Origin: PCC-9228 sp964477525
GTDB lineage: Bacteria; Cyanobacteriota; Cyanobacteriia; Cyanobacteriales; PCC-9228
Length of the DNA: 45,417 bases
Assembly (NCBI GenBank): GCA_964477525.1
Contig: CAYZHY010000015.1
Span: 1 to 45,417 of the forward strand
Reading direction: 5' to 3'
The notes below the pieces were generated by a model. It was not told where the DNA came from. It ran no database searches and saw nothing but the letters and a program-made list of their open reading frames with translations. Each line of letters starts with the position of its first letter. Position 1 is the first letter of the stretch. The position numbers were made by a program, and so were the translations under genes. This document shows, one piece after another, positions 42,953 through 45,417 of the stretch.

Positions 42953-43162
42953 CATAACTCACAGCGATCGCTTATTTTCTTAACGTCTAACCCTTCTTTT
43001 GGTCTTCNNNNNNNNNNNNNNNNNNNNNNNNNNNNNNNNNNNNNNNNNNNNNNNNNNNNNNNNNNNNNNNNNNNNNNNNNNNNNNNNNNNNNNNNNNNNN
43101 NNNNNNNCATAACTCACAGCGATCGCTTATTTTCTTAACGTCTAACCCTTCTTTTGGTCTTC
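42953..43162. repeat. 55-bp exact direct repeat flanking a 100-N gap
   Basis: The 55 bases at 42953-43007 are repeated exactly at 43108-43162, on either side of 100 N (43008-43107). Both copies contain a HIP1 core and the last codons of the minus-strand gene. An identity of exactly 55 bases suggests that two contigs overlapped by one k-mer and were not merged. In the real chromosome this is probably one copy with no gap. Confidence 0.85.
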
Positions 43163-43524
43163 TTATGCCAGTAAGCCGTTACCACTTTGGCATTCGGCGG
43201 ACCTTGCAAGCAAACCACCCGCAATCCCCGCAGCCAATCCAGCAGTTTGGAATAAGGGGTACCTCGCAAAATCCGGTCGGTGAGCGTAAAAATGAGCGCC
43301 CCGTGGCTAAACTGTTGTTGCCCGTACAGCAAAGCGACTGCTATCATATTGTTATTGATGCCCCGCTGGTGCTGTCGGCGCTCTAGATGGTTGGCATCGG
43401 TTCGCAAGGGAACGGAACGAATCGATGCAATCTTGTAAAAATTGCGATCGCGTTCGAGCATCAACCGTAACTGTCTGCGCGTATCCATTTCCTCAACTCT
43501 CAACAAACCTTCCCAGGTAGGCAC
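43135..43524 (-). CDS. Small basic protein, possibly DUF4258-like, 117-129 aa
   Basis: The protein is basic with a core of HLERRQHQRGINNNMIAVAL, LLYGQQQFSHGALIFTLTDR and GLRVVCL, ending VVTAYWHKKTKRRVRR. The order (His-rich helix with RG-I, then a strand pair, then a final strand VVTAYWHKK) resembles DUF4258 proteins, which share a fold with some RelE-type toxins; this is a weak match by eye. The longest frame starts at GTG 43524. ATG 43488 (MDTRRQLRLM) has GAGGA close upstream and may be the true start. It is convergent with the LCP gene. After removing the assembly duplication the two stops would lie about 35 bases apart. Confidence 0.65.
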   Translation of the reverse strand: MPTWEGLLRVEEMDTRRQLRLMLERDRNFYKIASIRSVPLRTDANHLERRQHQRGINNNMIAVALLYGQQQFSHGALIFTLTDRILRGTPYSKLLDWLRGLRVVCLQGPPNAKVVTAYWHKKTKRRVRR

Positions 43525-43692
43525 TGTTGGCGAAAACAGCTAGCCCCGACCACAAAAAACGACCAGCCTTTATCTAGTAATAAGCGACCTTTTCCTACAC
43601 GAATCCGGTAATTTTATCGTTCCCAAAAACCAACTTAGTGTCGCGCTTCGACGAAGTGGGGAACTTAGTAGGAAAAATTGGCAATTGCAATA

Positions 43693-43796
43693 ACTCCAGA
43701 AACAAAAATTCCTGGAGTCACCGACAGACAGATATTGTTTTTGAGTGACAAGTTAACAAAATGACACTCTACCCAGACAAAAGCCTGGGTTTTTTT
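43693..43796 (+). ncRNA. Candidate small RNA with two or three hairpins
   Basis: ACTCCAG (43693-43699) pairs with CTGGAGT (43712-43718) around the A-rich loop AAACAAAAATTC. A single-stranded stretch CACCGACAGACAGATATTG follows, then a weaker GAGTG/CACTC hairpin and finally a T-tailed terminator (43771-43796). No plus-strand gene precedes this terminator, so it must serve a non-coding transcript. The hairpin - linker - terminator layout is like Yfr-type cyanobacterial sRNAs (for example the Yfr2/Cyano-1 family), but I cannot confirm that family from memory. Confidence 0.5.
43771..43796 (+). terminator. Rho-independent terminator of the candidate small RNA
   Basis: ACCCAG (43771-43776) and CTGGGT (43785-43790) form the stem around ACAAAAGC, followed by at least six further T bases. 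It is on the plus strand, with no coding gene upstream on that strand. Confidence 0.8.
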
Positions 43797-43952
43797 GTAG
43801 CACGATTCCCATGGAGGTAGCGCTTGGTTACCTAGGGGAACCGATACTGGATTGATGGAACAAATTTTGGGAATATATATGCTAAGAATAGCTCACAAAC
43901 GAGGTATCTAGCAAACCCAACTTGCCAAAATATTCCCAGAAAAGAAAAAAAG

Positions 43953-44024
43953 AGCCGACGATGGGATTTGAACCCACGACCTGCCGATTACGAATCGGCT
44001 GCTCTACCACTGAGCTACATCGGC
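43953..44024 (-). tRNA. tRNA-Thr (anticodon CGT)
   Basis: The 72-base minus-strand cloverleaf has acceptor GCCGATG paired with CGTCGGC and discriminator T. The D arm is GCTC...GAGC, the anticodon arm GCCGA-TTCGTAA-TCGGC has anticodon CGT, and the T arm GTGGG-TTCAAAT-CCCAT completes it. CCA is not encoded. A T-rich run (CTCTTTTTTTC on the minus strand) follows and probably ends transcription. Confidence 0.97.
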
Positions 44025-44070
44025 ACCTGTATCCTATATTGTAGCAAGGAGTGTCTAAAAAAATAAAGTC

Positions 44071-44778
44071 ATGGTGAAAATAGATTACTATGCCACCTTA
44101 AATGTATCTCCCCAGGCGACTTTCGCCGAAATCAAGCAAGCTTACCGGATTTTGGTGAAACAGTACCATCCCGATAGCAACTCTTCCACTGGAGACCACG
44201 AGGCCATTGTACGGATTAACGCCGCTTACGAGATTCTCAGCGACCCGCAAAAGCGCAAACAGTACGATGCCAAACGCCAAGCCAGACGCAAGGCCACGGC
44301 TTCCCAAAAATCGCGCCAGCAAAACCGCCGCCAACACGCCAGCGCTTCCCAGCATACCCAAGCCAGTGCCGGTCAAGACATCGACCTGCAGCTACACCAG
44401 TGGTTGCAGCAGGTATACAAACCGGTGAACCGACTACTGAACTACATTCTCATCACCCTAGACAACCAAGTAGACGAACTGGCAGCGGATCCGTTTGACG
44501 ATGTGTTGATGGAGGAGTTTCAAGAGTACATCGAACAGTGTCGTTCCTGCTGGCGGCAGGCACAGCAAGAGTTTTGTTCCATGCCCAATCCTTCCGCAGT
44601 TGCGAAGGCAGCAGCGCATTTGTACTACTGTATCAATCAAATTGGCGATGGCATTGAGGAGTTGGAATGGTTTACCCTCAACTACAACGAAAGTTATCTT
44701 CATGCGGGTCAGGAAATGTTCCGCCGTGCTTCTTATTTGCGTTGGGAAGCTCAAATGGCAGTGCGGGATATTTTCTAA
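44071..44778 (+). CDS. J-domain (DnaJ-like) protein
   Basis: The product is 235 residues. Residues 1-65 are a complete J domain: YYATLNVSPQATFAEIKQAY, the HPD motif at 33-35, and INAAYEILSDPQKRKQYD. A basic Gln/Arg/Ser-rich linker (about 68-105) follows. The C-terminal helical region (about 110-235; IDLQLHQWLQQVYKPVNRLL, then SCWRQAQQEFCSMPNPSAVA) has no Gly/Phe or zinc-finger part, so this is a type III J protein. It stimulates an Hsp70 partner for unknown clients; the same C-terminal region appears, from memory, in other cyanobacterial J proteins. It starts at ATG 44071, 47 bases from the divergent tRNA-Thr. Confidence 0.9.
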   Translation: MVKIDYYATLNVSPQATFAEIKQAYRILVKQYHPDSNSSTGDHEAIVRINAAYEILSDPQKRKQYDAKRQARRKATASQKSRQQNRRQHASASQHTQASAGQDIDLQLHQWLQQVYKPVNRLLNYILITLDNQVDELAADPFDDVLMEEFQEYIEQCRSCWRQAQQEFCSMPNPSAVAKAAAHLYYCINQIGDGIEELEWFTLNYNESYLHAGQEMFRRASYLRWEAQMAVRDIF

Positions 44779-44907
44779 GTTTTGGGGAAGCGAGCGGTGC
44801 GATTTTGTTGGTTTGAAGGCGTATGGCAGGGGATGGCTGCGATATTTGGCTTGGAAAAGTTTGTAATATTGCTTTAATAACAGAATTTTTAAACTGAAAT
44901 CAATGGT

Positions 44908-45363
44908 ATGTTTCCCCATTTGCTTTATCAATATTTTGGGGATAAAATTTATAATTTATATCATATATCAAGAACTCGAAATCGGATGCCTGATTTTGCT
45001 TATATCGATAGAACTTATCCGTTCAACATTGATATTGAAATCGACGAACCTTACACGCCACGTCAAGATTCCCATAGTAAAAGGACATTAAAACTGATTC
45101 GTAGCACAAGCGATCGCTATGGTGATACTCGTTTGAATGAGGTTCTCAGTAATGATTGGTTCGTTATTGTTTTTAGCGAACGCCAAGTATTTAAGGAGCC
45201 ATACTCTTGCTGCAAAATTGTGGCTACCTTAATTGATAGAGTAACGGGAAGTAATTTGGTCGGACAATATTTTCAAGAAATAGCTAACATAACTCCCGAT
45301 TTATGTTGGTCTAAAGAGGAAGCCAAAGAAATGGCCAATCGTCGAGAGCGCCTAAATTATTAG
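44908..45363 (+). CDS. Putative PD-(D/E)XK nuclease-like protein, 151 aa
   Basis: It begins MFPHLLYQYFGDKIYNLYHI. The core is MPDFAYIDRT (27-36), then FNIDIEIDEPY (39-49), then WFVIVFSERQV (84-94) and CCKIVATLID (101-110). In many cyanobacterial proteins, from memory, this block (PDFAYID, IEIDEPY, VIRFSEEQV, CCK) forms a C-terminal restriction-endonuclease-like domain. The Asp and Glu residues fit the metal site of PD-(D/E)XK enzymes, but the motif reads E-x-D instead of E-x-K, so catalysis is uncertain. Here the domain is nearly the whole protein. A second ATG at 44903 is in another frame. The stop is 17 bases before the CRISPR-like repeat at the window edge. Confidence 0.68.
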   Translation: MFPHLLYQYFGDKIYNLYHISRTRNRMPDFAYIDRTYPFNIDIEIDEPYTPRQDSHSKRTLKLIRSTSDRYGDTRLNEVLSNDWFVIVFSERQVFKEPYSCCKIVATLIDRVTGSNLVGQYFQEIANITPDLCWSKEEAKEMANRRERLNY

Positions 45364-45380
45364 CACTTTCTTATATAGCT

Positions 45381-45417
45381 ATTTCCGTCCCCTTGCGGGG
45401 AATAGATAGGAAATGAC
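45381..45417. CRISPR. Single CRISPR-like repeat at the right edge
   Basis: The last 37 bases start ATTTCCGTCCCCTTGC and end ATAGGAAATGAC. GTCCCC pairs with GGGGA around TTGC, and the outer ATTTCC pairs with GGAAAT. Length (37), the central GTCCCC-TTGC-GGGGA hairpin and the TTTCC/GGAAA ends fit a common style of cyanobacterial CRISPR repeat. Only one copy is visible because the window ends here, so an array cannot be shown. No cas gene is in the window, and the strand is unknown. Confidence 0.45.

Larger units (their letters stand above)
43525..43952. other. Intergenic region holding a candidate small RNA
   Basis: About 430 bases between the small basic protein and tRNA-Thr, both on the minus strand. 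A plus-strand structured stretch (43693-43796) ends in an intrinsic terminator although no plus-strand gene precedes it. A TTCGACGAA palindrome lies near 43648-43656, flanked by the direct repeat ACTTAGT (about 43633 and 43663). No open frame is credible. Confidence 0.55.

Overview
The window is a piece of cyanobacterial chromosome. The palindrome GCGATCGC (HIP1) and its core recur throughout, inside and outside genes. Several genes are typical of oxygenic phototrophs: chlorophyll synthase (chlG), a small Psb35-like photosystem II protein, a Get3d-like ATPase and a DUF2862 protein. The rest is mostly housekeeping genes transcribed singly or in pairs on both strands, with wide spacers holding short dispersed repeats. 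I cannot name the genus from this window. The sequence is a draft scaffold with two 100-N gaps (33985-34084 and 43008-43107). The second is flanked by an exact 55-base duplication and is probably an assembly join rather than missing DNA.

Layout. 1-3.1 kb: on the minus strand, a PPC-TPR protein cut by the window edge, preceded by a decayed trypsin-like protease, then about 1.1 kb of repeat-rich spacer with a MITE-like element. 3.1-7.7 kb: a small conserved protein, an EamA transporter, a phosphotransferase-kinase fusion and two small membrane proteins. 7.8-11.5 kb: central carbon metabolism (SdhA flavoprotein; ACT-domain malic enzyme). 11.9-17.6 kb: a large membrane-bound GAF/PAS diguanylate cyclase, a dead CHAT-protease remnant and an oligopeptide-type substrate-binding lipoprotein. 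17.7-20.9 kb: translation and protein-end processing (rpsN, aat, def) plus a DUF3598 protein. 20.9-24.2 kb: a small membrane protein and an NfeD/YqiJ-like plus flotillin operon. 24.3-28.1 kb: an SDR protein interrupted by a CIA30 domain, tRNA-Ala, a small membrane protein and hisF. 28.4-33.7 kb: DUF2862, the Get3d-like ATPase and chlG pair, and a class A penicillin-binding protein. 33.8-39.2 kb: Psb35-like protein, a membrane-anchored hypothetical, GT39 glycosyltransferase, DsbA-like lipoprotein and rpe. 39.3-45.4 kb: an unusual S8 peptidase with a membrane partner, an LCP ligase, a small basic protein, a candidate small RNA, tRNA-Thr, a J-domain protein, a nuclease-like protein and, at the very last bases, a single CRISPR-like repeat.

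Themes. Membrane and envelope biogenesis is prominent (PBP1, LCP, GT39, flotillin/NfeD, DsbA-like). The Get3d-like ATPase directly upstream of chlG suggests a link between a membrane-protein-handling ATPase and chlorophyll synthesis. Gene decay is concentrated in protease and CHAT-type genes. The best leads for something new are the Get3d-like/chlG pair, the SDR-CIA30 nested domain protein, the S8 family with Glu at the Asp position, the two-hairpin candidate RNA at 43.7 kb, and the CRISPR-like repeat beside a nuclease-like gene at the right edge.
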